Positions 16,173 through 25,214 of a stretch of DNA of 64,000 nucleotides are shown here, one piece after another. The stretch covers positions 1,109,985 through 1,173,984 of the forward strand of contig NZ_LT671675.1 of NCBI RefSeq assembly GCF_900143685.1, written 5' to 3'. The stretch's first letter is position 1. Each line of letters opens with the position of its first letter. A program made the position numbers and the translations under genes. The notes under the pieces were generated by a model, which was given only the letters and a program-made list of their open reading frames with translations, had not been told where the DNA came from and ran no database searches. This DNA is from Parolsenella massiliensis. GTDB lineage: Bacteria; Actinomycetota; Coriobacteriia; Coriobacteriales; Atopobiaceae.

Positions 16173-17003
16173 CTAGCCCCTCGCCAGCTCGGCCGTGCGC
16201 GCAAGCGCGGCGTCGACGGCGTCATAGCAGCCGTCCACGAGCGCCGGCTCGAGCTCGTAGAGGGCAGCGGCGGTGGTGCCGCCCGGGGACGTCACGCGCT
16301 CCATGTAGGCGCGCGGGTGCTCGCCGGAGGCGACGAGGGACTCGGCCACGCCGAGCATCGTGGCGTTCACCATCTCGCGGGCGTCCGCGGCGCGAAGGCC
16401 CGCGCGGATGCCGGCACGCGTGAGCGAGTCCACCATGAGGGCGAAGTAGGCCGGCGCGCAGCCCACGACGGCTCCCTCGGCGTCGAGCTGGTCCTCGCGC
16501 ATGACCTTGGCAGACCCCAGCGCGGCAAACAGCGCGGCCACGAGCTCCACGTCCTCGGCGCTGGCGGAGGTGCCGCCGCAGACGGCAGAGGCGCCCGAGC
16601 GCACCGAGACCGGCAGGTTGGGCATAACTCGCACGACGCGCGCGCCGGGAAGCGCGGACTCGAGCGTGGCCAGCGTGACGCCCGCGGCGATCGAGACCAC
16701 GAGCGTGCCCGCGAGCGCCGCGGCATGGGCCTCGAGCACTGGGGCGAGCACCTGTGGCTTCACGGCGAGGATGACCACGGCGGGCTTGGCCGCGACGAGC
16801 TCCTCGGAGCCGGCGAAGGTGCACACGCCCGCCTCGCGGGCAAGGGCCGAAAGCTTGTCGGCGTTGTGATCGCACACAAGGACGCGCTCGCCGGCCATGG
16901 CGCCGGACTGCACGAGTCCGCGGGCGATGGCGCCACCCATGGAGCCGGCGCCAATGACGCCCACAGTGAGGTCTGCGGGCAGGGCTTTCAGAGAATCGGA
17001 CAT
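16173..17003 (-). CDS. proC: Pyrroline-5-carboxylate reductase
   Basis: 276 aa; catalyses the last step of proline synthesis with NAD(P)H. The Rossmann motif VGVIGAGSMGGAIARGL lies at 14-30, with VILAVKPQ and RVMPNLPV, and the signature GGTTAAALYELE near the C-terminus. Start ATG 17003 is supported by AGGGGACCTC just upstream; the longer frame is antisense to sepF. Its placement between sepF and yggT is seen in other Gram-positive genomes. Confidence 0.94.
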   Translation of the reverse strand: MSDSLKALPADLTVGVIGAGSMGGAIARGLVQSGAMAGERVLVCDHNADKLSALAREAGVCTFAGSEELVAAKPAVVILAVKPQVLAPVLEAHAAALAGTLVVSIAAGVTLATLESALPGARVVRVMPNLPVSVRSGASAVCGGTSASAEDVELVAALFAALGSAKVMREDQLDAEGAVVGCAPAYFALMVDSLTRAGIRAGLRAADAREMVNATMLGVAESLVASGEHPRAYMERVTSPGGTTAAALYELEPALVDGCYDAVDAALARTAELARG

Positions 17004-17073
17004 GAGGTCCCCTTCAGACAACGTGGCGGCACGAGGCCGCCACGAGGTTGCTACGGATGGATTGGAGCGGGCC

Positions 17074-17841
17074 CTAGTCGAGAAGGCCTTCGGAGCGGAG
17101 CTTGCGCTTGTCGGACTCGGCGAGCTCCACGCCCTGCGGAAGTACCACGAACACACGGTCGCCAAGCTCCTCGACCGCACCGTCGATGCCGCAGGCAAGG
17201 CCGAAGCTGAAGTCGAGGATGCGCTTGGCCGTGTCGATCTTGAGGTTCTTGAACGACAGCACCACGGGCTGGTTCGTGCGCACGCGGCGAACGACCATCT
17301 GGACGTCGTCGTAGCTCGTGGGCTTGAGCACGTAAGCAGGCAGCTTTCCGCTCGTCACGCGGGGAACGGCCGTGAGGCCCTTGTCGGCAGGCGTGTTGCC
17401 CGTGGCGCCAAAGACGCCGGGCTGCGTCATGGGCGGCACGTAGGAGGCGCCGTCGTCGGCGGGCTGGGGCTCGAAGTCGCGCGGGGCATCAGCGGTGGCG
17501 CGCCAATCGTCGTCGGCGGCGCGATAGGCAGAGTCTGAGCTGTAGGAGCCGTACGTGCCGTCTGCCCCGTAGGTGCCCGAGCCGTAGCTGTCCGTGGCCG
17601 TGGAAGGCAGGTCGTCGCCGGAGAGGTGGCGGCCCGAGCGGGTGTAGACGTTCACGCTGTCCGCGTCGGGGCGGCTCGGGTTGCCGAGAAGGCCGGTACC
17701 GCGCGGCTCGTCGTGCTGGGGCTGGCGGTCGTCGTAGTAGTCGTCGCCGTCATACGGCTCGTCGTAGTCGCCGTAGCCGTCATCGTAGTAGCCGTTGTCA
17801 CGCGGCTGGAACTTGTCCTTGAGGTTGTCGAGAAATCCCAT
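17074..17841 (-). CDS. sepF: Cell-division protein SepF
   Basis: 255 aa. The N-terminus MGFLDNLKDKF is the membrane-targeting amphipathic helix, followed by a long acidic Asp/Tyr-rich linker (about 14-150) and the conserved SepF domain (LKPTSYDDVQMVVRRVRTNQPVVLSFKNLKIDTAKRILDFSFGLACGIDGAVEELGDRVFVVLPQGVEL). SepF anchors FtsZ to the membrane and, in actinobacteria without ftsA, is the main anchor, which fits the absence of ftsA from this cluster. ATG 17841 has GGGGA six bases upstream; an ATG 12 nt further upstream is less likely. Confidence 0.94.
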   Translation of the reverse strand: MGFLDNLKDKFQPRDNGYYDDGYGDYDEPYDGDDYYDDRQPQHDEPRGTGLLGNPSRPDADSVNVYTRSGRHLSGDDLPSTATDSYGSGTYGADGTYGSYSSDSAYRAADDDWRATADAPRDFEPQPADDGASYVPPMTQPGVFGATGNTPADKGLTAVPRVTSGKLPAYVLKPTSYDDVQMVVRRVRTNQPVVLSFKNLKIDTAKRILDFSFGLACGIDGAVEELGDRVFVVLPQGVELAESDKRKLRSEGLLD

Positions 17842-17883
17842 GATGGTCCCCATGTCTTGATGGACGCCGCGCCGGCGCCCGTC

Positions 17884-18642
17884 TTAGCGACCCGCTGGCA
17901 GGTCGTAGTCGGCAGAAAACACTATGCGTCCCAGTCTAACGAGGGTGGAGCCCTCCTCGACCGCGATTTCGAAATCATCGCTCATTCCGCAGGAAAGCAC
18001 CGGCAGCGCCAGGCCCGTGCGCTCGCGCAGCTCACCGAGAAGCTCGCGGGCGCCACTGAACGTCTCGCGCGCGGCCGCCGGGTCATGGGCGGGCGCCATG
18101 GACATGACGCCCTCGATCCGAATGCCGGGCAGGCTGAGCAGATCGTCCACAGCGGCGCGGACCTCGTCGGGCGAGAAACCGCCCTTGCTCTGCTCGCCCG
18201 ATACGTTGCACTCGAGCAGGACCGGGACGCACAGGCCCTCGCGCTCGGCTCGCTTCGAGACGGCCTCGGCAAGGCTCGCGCTCGAGATGGACTGGACGAG
18301 CGTGGCACGGCCAAGCACCTGGTTGATCTTGTTCTTCTGGAGGTTGCCGATCATGTCGAAGCGCGGCGCCTCGATGCCTGCGGCGGCGAACGCGTCGAGC
18401 TTGCGCACGAGCTCCTGGGGGCGGTTCTCGGCGAAGACCTCGTAGCCGGCGCGCATCGCAGCAACGACCTCGGCGGGTCCCACGGTCTTGGAGACGGCTG
18501 CGAGCGTCACCTCGGAGGCGTCGCGGCTCGCACGCTCGCAGGCACGTGTCAGGCGCTCGAGGATCTGCTCGCGGCGCTCGCGCACGAAGCGGACGTAGTC
18601 CTCGGTAGGCTCGATGGAGGGCATGCCCTCGCTACTGCTCAT
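17884..18642 (-). CDS. yggS: YggS-family PLP homeostasis protein
   Basis: 252 aa single-domain alanine-racemase-like barrel of the PLPBP/YggS (YlmE) family, which buffers pyridoxal phosphate. The PLP lysine is in LAAVSKTVGP, and FAENRPQELVRKLDAF, FDMIGNLQKNKINQVL, LLECNVSGEQSKGGF and LSCGMSDDFEIAVEEGSTLVRLGRIVF are typical. ATG 18642 lies 11 nt inside the end of phoU, so translation is coupled across the junction between the phosphate block and the division block. Confidence 0.92.
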   Translation of the reverse strand: MSSSEGMPSIEPTEDYVRFVRERREQILERLTRACERASRDASEVTLAAVSKTVGPAEVVAAMRAGYEVFAENRPQELVRKLDAFAAAGIEAPRFDMIGNLQKNKINQVLGRATLVQSISSASLAEAVSKRAEREGLCVPVLLECNVSGEQSKGGFSPDEVRAAVDDLLSLPGIRIEGVMSMAPAHDPAAARETFSGARELLGELRERTGLALPVLSCGMSDDFEIAVEEGSTLVRLGRIVFSADYDLPAGR

Positions 18643-19426
18643 CGCTCGCGTCGCCGCCCTCGAGCTCGACCTCGGGAATCTGCTGGGCAAGCTGCTCGTC
18701 GGTGTCGCGGTCAACCACGAGGCCCACGCCGCGGGCGGCATACATCTCCTGAAGGTCATCGTCGTCGAGGTCGCGCAGGTCGTCGAGGCTGCGGCGCTTG
18801 CCGGTGAGAAGGAAGACGAGCCTCTCGCCGATCTCCACGGCGTTGTCGGAGATACGCTCGAGCATGCGCGAGGCCATGATCACGCGGCTCGCGGCGTCCA
18901 TGTCGTCGTCGGGGCCAAGCGTGGCCAGCGAGCGGAAGAACTGCTTGTAGAGCTCGTCCACCGGCTCGTCGAGCACGGGAAGCGACGAGGCAAGGCGAAG
19001 GTCGTCCTCGACGATGGCCGTGATGCAGTTGGACAGCACGCGGTAGACGAGGTGTCCCTCGCTCGCGAGCAGGTCGATGAGCTGACCGGGCACGGCGCGG
19101 CCCGCGCAGCGCTTGGCGGTCTTGGCGATGTTGCGCACGTGGTTGGACATGCGCGCCAGGTTGAAGTTGGCGTAGATCACGAACTGGATGAGGCGCAGGT
19201 CGCTCGCGACGGGCTGCTGCGTGGCGATGAGCATGAATGCCTTCTGCTCGAGCTCCGCGCAGTGCTCGTCCATCTCGCGCGTCTTGGCCTTGACGGCCTT
19301 GGCCTTCTCCTTGTCGCCGTCAGATAGGGCGTCGACGGCGTCGTGCAGCGCCAGGTCGATGTTGGCGTAGATGTAGACGAGCTCCTGGCGCATCTCCGTG
19401 AGCTGGCGGTTGAATGTCTCTCGCAT
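18632..19426 (-). CDS. phoU: Phosphate signalling protein PhoU
   Basis: 264 aa. Two three-helix PhoU repeats: MRETFNRQLTEMRQELVYIYANIDLALHDAVDAL with DLRLIQFVIYANFNLARMSNHVRNIAK, then DLRLASSLPVLDEPVDELYKQFF with IMASRMLERISDNAVEIGERLVFLLTG. About 40 extra acidic residues extend the C-terminus. PhoU restrains Pst transport and, where present, PhoR signalling; no phoRB genes are in this window. ATG 19426 has AAGGAG upstream. A palindrome in the 75-nt gap from pstB may lower its expression relative to pstB. Confidence 0.94.
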   Translation of the reverse strand: MRETFNRQLTEMRQELVYIYANIDLALHDAVDALSDGDKEKAKAVKAKTREMDEHCAELEQKAFMLIATQQPVASDLRLIQFVIYANFNLARMSNHVRNIAKTAKRCAGRAVPGQLIDLLASEGHLVYRVLSNCITAIVEDDLRLASSLPVLDEPVDELYKQFFRSLATLGPDDDMDAASRVIMASRMLERISDNAVEIGERLVFLLTGKRRSLDDLRDLDDDDLQEMYAARGVGLVVDRDTDEQLAQQIPEVELEGGDASDEQ

Positions 19427-19467
19427 GGCGAACTCCTTCGATGGTTGGTCGCGGGGCTGGGACGGCA

Positions 19468-19496
19468 GTGCCAGGGGAACACGTCCCCTTTGGCAC
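19468..19496. repeat. Palindrome between pstB and phoU
   Basis: Arms GTGCCAGGGGA (19468-19478) and TCCCCTTTGGCAC (19484-19496) pair with a small bulge. It shares the CGTCCCCTTTGG core with elements near 42.97 and 62.69 kb. Lying inside an operon, it may act as an attenuator or RNA-stability element. Confidence 0.6.
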
Positions 19497-19500
19497 GCTC

Positions 19501-20304
19501 TCAGCCAAAGCGGCCGGTGATGTAGTCCTCGGTGCGCTGGTCGCTCGGGGAGTTGAAGATCTCGTTCGTGTCGCCGTACTCCACGAGGCCCGCCGGCTCG
19601 CCGGCGTGCTCCTGCAGGAAGAAGGCCATGTAGTCGGAGACGCGGGCGGCCTGCTGCATGGAGTGGGTCACGATGATGATCGTCATCTCGCTCGAGAGCT
19701 CGGCCATGAGGTCCTCGACGCGCTGGACGCTCGTGGGGTCGATGGCCGAGCACGGCTCGTCCATGAGCAGCACGTCGGGCTGCACGGCCAGGGTGCGCGC
19801 GATGCACAGGCGCTGCTGCTGGCCGCCGGAGAGCGCAAGTCCGTTCTTGTCGAGCTGGTCGGCGACCTCCTTCCAGAGGTTGGAGCGCTTGAGCGACTCC
19901 TCGACGATGCCGTCAAGCTCGCTCTTGCTGTTGACGCCCAGAAGGCGCGGGCCAAACGCGACGTTCTCGTAGATGGACTTGGGGAACGGGTTGGGCTGCT
20001 GGAAGATCATGCCCACGCGACGGCGCAGGTCGACCGGGTCGACGCCCTCGGCGTAGATGTCATTGCCGTCGAAGGCCATGAGGCCGGAGGTGTGCGTGCC
20101 CTCGATGAGGTCGTTCATGCGGTTCATGCAGCGCAGAAACGTCGACTTGCCGCAACCCGACGGGCCGATGAACGCGGTGATCTTGTTGGGGGCCACGTCC
20201 ATGGTGACGCCAGACAGCGCGTGGAAGTCGCCGTACCAGAAGTCGAAGTTCTCAACGTGGATGCCCGTGCCACCGTTCTCGGGCGCGTGACGATAGACGG
20301 TCAT
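19501..20304 (-). CDS. pstB: Phosphate ABC transporter ATP-binding protein PstB
   Basis: 267 aa ATPase that energises high-affinity phosphate import. Walker [10 protein letters not shown], the PstB-typical [12 protein letters not shown]-loop [12 protein letters not shown], signature [14 protein letters not shown], Walker [13 protein letters not shown] and the H-loop [10 protein letters not shown] are all present. ATG 20304 is 2 nt after the pstCA stop. The same frame stays open far upstream through pstCA, but that is a high-GC artefact. Confidence 0.96.
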   Translation of the reverse strand: MTVYRHAPENGGTGIHVENFDFWYGDFHALSGVTMDVAPNKITAFIGPSGCGKSTFLRCMNRMNDLIEGTHTSGLMAFDGNDIYAEGVDPVDLRRRVGMIFQQPNPFPKSIYENVAFGPRLLGVNSKSELDGIVEESLKRSNLWKEVADQLDKNGLALSGGQQQRLCIARTLAVQPDVLLMDEPCSAIDPTSVQRVEDLMAELSSEMTIIIVTHSMQQAARVSDYMAFFLQEHAGEPAGLVEYGDTNEIFNSPSDQRTEDYITGRFG

Positions 20305-20306
20305 GG

Positions 20307-22265
20307 CTAGTTTCCCTTCGACTTCGATGCGGACCTGCGCGAGATGTAGCGCGCGAACAGGTTGAACGCGAGGATCATCACCATGAGCAGCAGCGCCGTG
20401 CCGTAGGCGGCCTGCATGTTGATGCCCTCGTTTGCGAGCTGATAGAGGTGAATCGTCATGGGACGGCCCGAGTCGAGCGGCGTGAGCGGCAGGTTGATGG
20501 CCTGGCCCATGGTGTAGAGCACGACGGCTGTCTCGCCGATGGCGCGGCCAATGGCGAGCACGATGCCCGTGGCGATGCGCGGGAAGGCGCTCGGCAGCAC
20601 GATCTTGGAGACGACCTGCCACTTCGTGGCGCCAAGACCATAGGCGCCCCAGCGGATGTAGCGGGGCACGGCGCGGATGGCCTCCTCGGTGGTGCGCATG
20701 ACGATGGGCAGCATCATGAGGGCAAGGGCAAGGGCCGCCGACAGCATGGACAGGCCAAGGCCCATGGCCTCGACGAACATGGCGTAGCCGAACAGGCCCA
20801 TGACGATGGAGGGCACCGAGGAGAGTGTGTCGGCCGCATAGCGGATGAACGTCACGAGGCGGCCCTGCTTGGCGTACTCGGCAAGGTAGACCGCGGCGAG
20901 CACGGCGATGGGCGTGCAGATGAGCATCGCGAGCGCCGTGACGTAGAGCGTCGAGACGATCGTGGGAAAGATGCCGCCCTCGGCGTTGACGCCCTCGGGC
21001 CAGCCGAAGATGAAGTCGAGCGACATGACGGGCAGGCCGTTGACGGCCACGAAGCCGATGATGATGGCGAGCACCGCCGTGGTGACGATGCCGGCGGCAC
21101 GGAACACGCCGAGCATGACGTCGTTCGTGCGGTTCTTGTTGCCGCCGCCCTTGGCACCCTCGGCGAGCAGGCGCTTGATGCGCGCGCGGCTCCCCTCCCT
21201 CGCCTCGATGACGGCGCCAGTGACGGGCGTCACGGAGTCGGCGGCAAGGGTTGCGGCGGGCGCGTGCTCGGCAGGGGCCTCGGCGTGGTCGAAGTTCACG
21301 CCGCCGGCGACGACGGCGCGGTCGGCCGCCTTGGCGCGGCGGTGGCGCGAGTGGCCGCGGCCCGACTCGCGGGCACTCGAGACGGCACGAACGATGCCCA
21401 CGAGCGAGGCGGAGATGATGAACAGCACGACGCCCATGCCGAACAGGGCGCTGCGGTGCAGACCCGAGGAGTAGCCCATGTCGAGGGCGATCTGGCTCGT
21501 GATCGTGGACAGCGGGCTCGCGATGCCGCCGGGGATGACCGGGGCGTTGCCCACGACCATGAGCACGGCCATCGTCTCGCCGATAGCGCGGCCCATGCCG
21601 AGGACCACCGCGTTCACGATGCCCATCTTGGCAGCGGGCAGCACCACCTTGTAGATCGTCTGCCAGCGCGTGGCGCCCATGGCAAAGCTTGCCTCGCGGA
21701 TGCCCATGGGGATGGAGCGCAGCGCGTCCATCGTGAGCGTGGTGATCGTGGGCACGATCATGATGGCGAGCACGAGCCACACCGTGAGGGCTCCAAAGCC
21801 GAGGCCACCGGTGAGGCCGGCCACGAGCGGGCGCAGGATTACGAGGCCAAAGAAGCCGTAGACCACCGAGGGCACGCCCGCAAGCAGGTCGACGGCGGTG
21901 CTCACGATGCCGGCGAGGCGCTTGCCGGCGATCTCGGTGAGAAAGACCGCGCAGCCCACGGCGAGCGGCACGCCGATGGCAAGCGAGCCCACCGTGACGA
22001 TGCCAGATCCTGCGAGCAACGCGAGGATGCCGTAGTGGCCCTCCGTGGGCGCCCACGTGAGGCCAAAGAACTCGCCGAGGCCGATGTCTGTGATGACGGG
22101 AATGGCCTTCCAGAACGTGAACACGAAGATCAAGATGACCGCGAGCACGGCCACGCACGCGCACGTGAGGAAGAGGTTCTTGAGCGCGAGCTCCTTGAGG
22201 CGGGTCGCGGCCGAGACCTGCTTGAGGTCGGAGCCCGCCTGGGGCTGCTGGGCGGCGTCGCTCAT
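20307..22265 (-). CDS. pstCA: Fused phosphate ABC transporter permease PstC-PstA
   Basis: 652 aa single protein carrying both permeases. Residues 1-300 are a PstC-type permease (EAA loop [19 protein letters not shown] at 191-209, GRAIGET at 225-231). Residues 300-385 are a charged, Ala-rich linker. Residues 386-652 are a PstA-type permease ([19 protein letters not shown] at 539-557, GRAIGET at 573-579). There is no stop or start codon between them that would suggest separate genes. About twelve membrane segments in total. ATG 22265 overlaps the pstS stop by 4 nt. PstC and PstA are separate genes in most bacteria. Confidence 0.93.
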   Translation of the reverse strand: MSDAAQQPQAGSDLKQVSAATRLKELALKNLFLTCACVAVLAVILIFVFTFWKAIPVITDIGLGEFFGLTWAPTEGHYGILALLAGSGIVTVGSLAIGVPLAVGCAVFLTEIAGKRLAGIVSTAVDLLAGVPSVVYGFFGLVILRPLVAGLTGGLGFGALTVWLVLAIMIVPTITTLTMDALRSIPMGIREASFAMGATRWQTIYKVVLPAAKMGIVNAVVLGMGRAIGETMAVLMVVGNAPVIPGGIASPLSTITSQIALDMGYSSGLHRSALFGMGVVLFIISASLVGIVRAVSSARESGRGHSRHRRAKAADRAVVAGGVNFDHAEAPAEHAPAATLAADSVTPVTGAVIEAREGSRARIKRLLAEGAKGGGNKNRTNDVMLGVFRAAGIVTTAVLAIIIGFVAVNGLPVMSLDFIFGWPEGVNAEGGIFPTIVSTLYVTALAMLICTPIAVLAAVYLAEYAKQGRLVTFIRYAADTLSSVPSIVMGLFGYAMFVEAMGLGLSMLSAALALALMMLPIVMRTTEEAIRAVPRYIRWGAYGLGATKWQVVSKIVLPSAFPRIATGIVLAIGRAIGETAVVLYTMGQAINLPLTPLDSGRPMTIHLYQLANEGINMQAAYGTALLLMVMILAFNLFARYISRRSASKSKGN

Positions 22266-23137
22266 CGCGCATCACTCCCCTCTGCGTTGTCCGAGGAGGA
22301 CTTGTGGGCAGGGATGTAGCCGGCGTCGCGAATCGTCTGGTCCATCTCGTCGGACAGGACGTAGGAGATGTAGCCGTACGCCTCGCCCTGTGGGTCGCCG
22401 TTCGTGAAGAAGTAGAGGTCTCGCGAGATGGGGTACGCACCGGTCTCGACGTTGTCCTCGGTGGCCTCCACCCCGTCGATGGCAAGGGCGCGGACGGAGG
22501 TCGTGGCGTAGTCGGAGTCGACGAATCCAATGGAGATGTAGCCAATGGCGCCCGGCGTGCGGCTCACGACGTCTCTCACCTGGCCGGTGCCGGGAAGCAC
22601 CGCGGCCGAGCGGTCGAACGAGGCGTCGCCCATGACGATGGTGCGGAACGCCTCGCGCGTGCCGGAGGCCTCGTCGCGGTTGACGACCTGGATGGCCAGG
22701 TCTGGGCCGCCCACCTCGCTCCAGTTCGTGATCTTGCCGGCGTAGATGTCGCGAAGCTGCTGGGTCGTGAGGCCGCTGACGGAGTTGTCGGGGTTCACGA
22801 TCACGGCGATGCCGTCGTGGGCGATGACGGTGGCGACGAGCTCGTGCTCGGACTCTGCCGCCGTGAGCTCGCGGCTCGACGTGGCGATGTCTGCCGTGCC
22901 GTTCGTGACGGCCTCGATGCCCGCAGAGGAGCCCAGGCCCGAGACGAGCACCTTCGTGCCGGTCTGCTGCTCGTAGCCCTCCGCCGCCATCTCGGCGATG
23001 GGGAGCACCGTGGTGGAGCCGGCTACGGTGAGCGTCTGGGACTCACCCGAGCCCGAGCAGCCGGACATGACGAGGGAGCAGGCAAGCGCCAGCATGCAGC
23101 CCACTAGAGGTAGGCGATGGCAGCGTGACGACCGCAT
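22262..23137 (-). CDS. pstS: Phosphate-binding lipoprotein PstS
   Basis: 291 aa periplasmic-binding-type lipoprotein. The signal peptide ends in the lipobox LVMSGC (Cys26), followed by [18 protein letters not shown], the usual first phosphate-contact segment, [12 protein letters not shown] as another ligand loop, and [15 protein letters not shown]. At 291 aa it is of the smaller Gram-positive PstS type. The start at 23137 overlaps the last 34 nt of pgeF; a shorter start at 23095 would leave a signal peptide of only 11 residues before the cysteine and lacking its basic N-region. Confidence 0.93.
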   Translation of the reverse strand: MRSSRCHRLPLVGCMLALACSLVMSGCSGSGESQTLTVAGSTTVLPIAEMAAEGYEQQTGTKVLVSGLGSSAGIEAVTNGTADIATSSRELTAAESEHELVATVIAHDGIAVIVNPDNSVSGLTTQQLRDIYAGKITNWSEVGGPDLAIQVVNRDEASGTREAFRTIVMGDASFDRSAAVLPGTGQVRDVVSRTPGAIGYISIGFVDSDYATTSVRALAIDGVEATEDNVETGAYPISRDLYFFTNGDPQGEAYGYISYVLSDEMDQTIRDAGYIPAHKSSSDNAEGSDAR

Positions 23138-23907
23138 AGGCCTCCTTCAGCTCGATAGGAGTAGAACCGGTCCGTGTTGGAGACCGTCGAGGGGCACGTG
23201 TCGACGATGCGGGCGGGGTCAATCCCCGCCTGCTCAAGCGCGCACCGGATGGCTGCCGACAGGTCAAGGTTCGACGCGGTTTCGGCAGCATGCACAATCG
23301 TACCAAACTCGCCCTCGAACGTTGCGAGCAGCTCGGGTGAGACCTCGTAGTCCTTGCCCGAGACATGTGGGCCCACGTAGGCGCAGACCTCGGCCGGCTC
23401 GCAGCCGCAGGCGTCGCACAGGACGGCAAGTGCCTTGGCGCCGATGCGCGCGAGCGTGCCCCTCCAGCCCGAGTGGACGACGGCAAAGCCGCCGGGGGCC
23501 ACAAGCACGATGGGCACGCAGTCGGCGAAGCACAGAAGCACCGGCACCCCGGGGACCGTGCAGACGATGGCGTCGGCGCCCGCCTGCGCGAGCTCACGAG
23601 CGCGCGCGAGCTCGGCCCGATCGGCCGAGTCAACGACCACGACGGCGTCGCCGTGCACCTGGCGCGGCTCGACGAGGTTTCCGGCGATGTCAGCGGCACC
23701 CAGGGCCGCAAGGGCGCGGGCGCGGTTCTCGGCCACGGCGGCCGGGTCGTCGCCGCAGCGCGAGCCCAGGTTCAGGCTCGCGTAGGGAGGCTCGGAGACA
23801 CCGCCCGTGCGCTCGGTAAACGCGAACGTGACCCCGTTCGGACGACGGGTGTCGCCGAGCAGGGTCACGCCGCTCTCAACGTATCTGCTGAGCGAGGGAG
23901 CCTCCAT
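23104..23907 (-). CDS. pgeF: PgeF/YfiH-family purine nucleoside phosphorylase-like protein
   Basis: 267 aa of the YfiH/YlmD family (formerly multicopper polyphenol oxidase), reported to act on purine nucleosides and in E. coli to proofread peptidoglycan. Metal and active-site segments are visible: QVHGDAVVVVD, LLCFADCVPIVLV and VVHSGWRGTLARI. Its start overlaps the ftsZ stop (TAATG), the common ftsZ-ylmD arrangement of Gram-positives. The next genes of that arrangement, yggS and sepF, follow only after the inserted pst operon. Confidence 0.92.
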   Translation of the reverse strand: MEAPSLSRYVESGVTLLGDTRRPNGVTFAFTERTGGVSEPPYASLNLGSRCGDDPAAVAENRARALAALGAADIAGNLVEPRQVHGDAVVVVDSADRAELARARELAQAGADAIVCTVPGVPVLLCFADCVPIVLVAPGGFAVVHSGWRGTLARIGAKALAVLCDACGCEPAEVCAYVGPHVSGKDYEVSPELLATFEGEFGTIVHAAETASNLDLSAAIRCALEQAGIDPARIVDTCPSTVSNTDRFYSYRAEGGLCGRHAAIAYL

Positions 23908-25013
23908 TACAGGCGGCCGCGCTTCAGGAAGTCGGGGATGTCGAACTCCTTGCTGCCCGTGGCGCTCACGGACGGCTTGGGGGCAGGAGCCGCGGCCGGG
24001 GCGCTCTCCTGGGCGGCCGGGGCGCGGAAGTCGCCGAGAAGCGACGGCTGGGAGTTGGCCTCCTGGAAGCCCGTGGCGATGACGGTGATGCGCACCTGGT
24101 CGCCGAGGCTCTCGTCGACGGTCGTGCCAAAGATGATGTTGGCCTCGGGGTCGACGTTGGAGGCAACGAGGTCGGCGGCGTCGGAGATCTCGGTGATGCC
24201 GAGGTCCTTGTTGCCGGCGATGGAGAGCAGCACGCGGGTGGCGCCGTCGACGGAGCTCTCGAGCAGGCGGCTCGAGATGGCCTCCTGGGCGGCGTCAGTG
24301 GCGCGGCTGTCGCCGGAGGCGAGGCCGATACCCATCATGGCCGTGCCGGAGCCGCGCATGATCGTGCAGACGTCGGCGAAGTCGAGGTTGATGAGGCCCG
24401 GGACCGTGATGAGGTCGGTGATGCCCTGCGTGCCCTGGCACAGCACGTCGTCGGCCATGCGGAAGGCCTCGAGCATCGTCGTCTTCTTCTCGGCGATGTC
24501 GAGAAGGCGGTCGTTCGGGATGACGATGAGCGTGTCGACGTTGGCCGAGAGGTTCTCGACGCCGGAGAGAGCGCTCTGCGTGCGCTTGCGGCCCTCGAAC
24601 GTGAACGGCTTGGTCACGACGGCGATCGTGAGGGCGCCCACGTCGTTCTTGGCGATGTCGGCCACGATCGGGGCGGCGCCGGTGCCGGTGCCGCCACCCT
24701 CGCCGGCCGTGATGAAGACCATGTCGGCACCCGCGAGGGCGGCCTTGATCTCGTCGCGGCTCTCCTCGGCGGACTCGGCGCCCACCTCGGGGTTCGCGCC
24801 GGCGCCGAGGCCCTTGGTGACGTCGGTGCCGATGTGGACCTTCACGTCGGCGTCGGACATGGCGAGCGCCTGGGCGTCCGTGTTGATGGCGACGAACTCG
24901 ACGCCGCGAATGCCCTCCTCGATCATGCGGTTCACGGCGTTCGTGCCGCCGCCGCCAACGCCCACGACCTTGATGACGGCCAGGTAGTTGCTGAGGGTGT
25001 CGTTCGTGCTCAT
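23907..25013 (-). CDS. ftsZ: Cell-division GTPase FtsZ
   Basis: 368 aa tubulin homologue that forms the Z ring. GTP-binding loop [13 protein letters not shown] near residue 18, tubulin signature GGGTGTG at 106-112, T7-loop region [11 protein letters not shown], and the C-terminal tail [12 protein letters not shown] that binds SepF and other partners. ATG 25013 is chosen because a strong AGGAGG lies 6 nt upstream; a further in-frame ATG at 25097 would add 28 basic residues without a ribosome-binding site. Confidence 0.96.
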   Translation of the reverse strand: MSTNDTLSNYLAVIKVVGVGGGGTNAVNRMIEEGIRGVEFVAINTDAQALAMSDADVKVHIGTDVTKGLGAGANPEVGAESAEESRDEIKAALAGADMVFITAGEGGGTGTGAAPIVADIAKNDVGALTIAVVTKPFTFEGRKRTQSALSGVENLSANVDTLIVIPNDRLLDIAEKKTTMLEAFRMADDVLCQGTQGITDLITVPGLINLDFADVCTIMRGSGTAMMGIGLASGDSRATDAAQEAISSRLLESSVDGATRVLLSIAGNKDLGITEISDAADLVASNVDPEANIIFGTTVDESLGDQVRITVIATGFQEANSQPSLLGDFRAPAAQESAPAAAPAPKPSVSATGSKEFDIPDFLKRGRL

Positions 25014-25150
25014 AGGTCCTCCTTGCGTGCGGGTCTTGCGTGCGCGGGCGGCGCTGGGCTGCGCGGTGCCCTTCTGTGTCGTGCTGTGTTTAGCCATAGT
25101 CTCAAACTCTCAAGCTCAGGTTTAGCTCTATGTCAGAACCAAAGCGGCAC

Positions 25151-25180
25151 ATACTTGCACATGCCCCGTTGGCTCGTCAA
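25151..25180 (-). promoter_or_regulatory. Candidate ftsZ promoter
   Basis: On the minus strand TTGACG (25175-25180) and AAGTAT (25151-25156) are 18 bp apart in the 201-bp gap upstream of the ftsZ start. Such internal promoters are common before ftsZ; this one is only a pattern match. Confidence 0.4.
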
Positions 25181-25214
25181 TAAAGAATGTGCGGACTTTC
25201 ACGCGAACTGCAGA

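Noticed and set aside
20448-22319. Long plus-strand frame of 623 codons opposite pstCA
   Set aside because: High-GC antisense frame; composition is His/Arg/Asp/Gly-rich without domains, while the minus strand encodes a clear permease.
19501-22545. Minus frame of 1014 codons running through pstCA into pstB
   Set aside because: Only the last 267 codons are PstB. The rest is pstCA read out of frame with no stop because of high GC.
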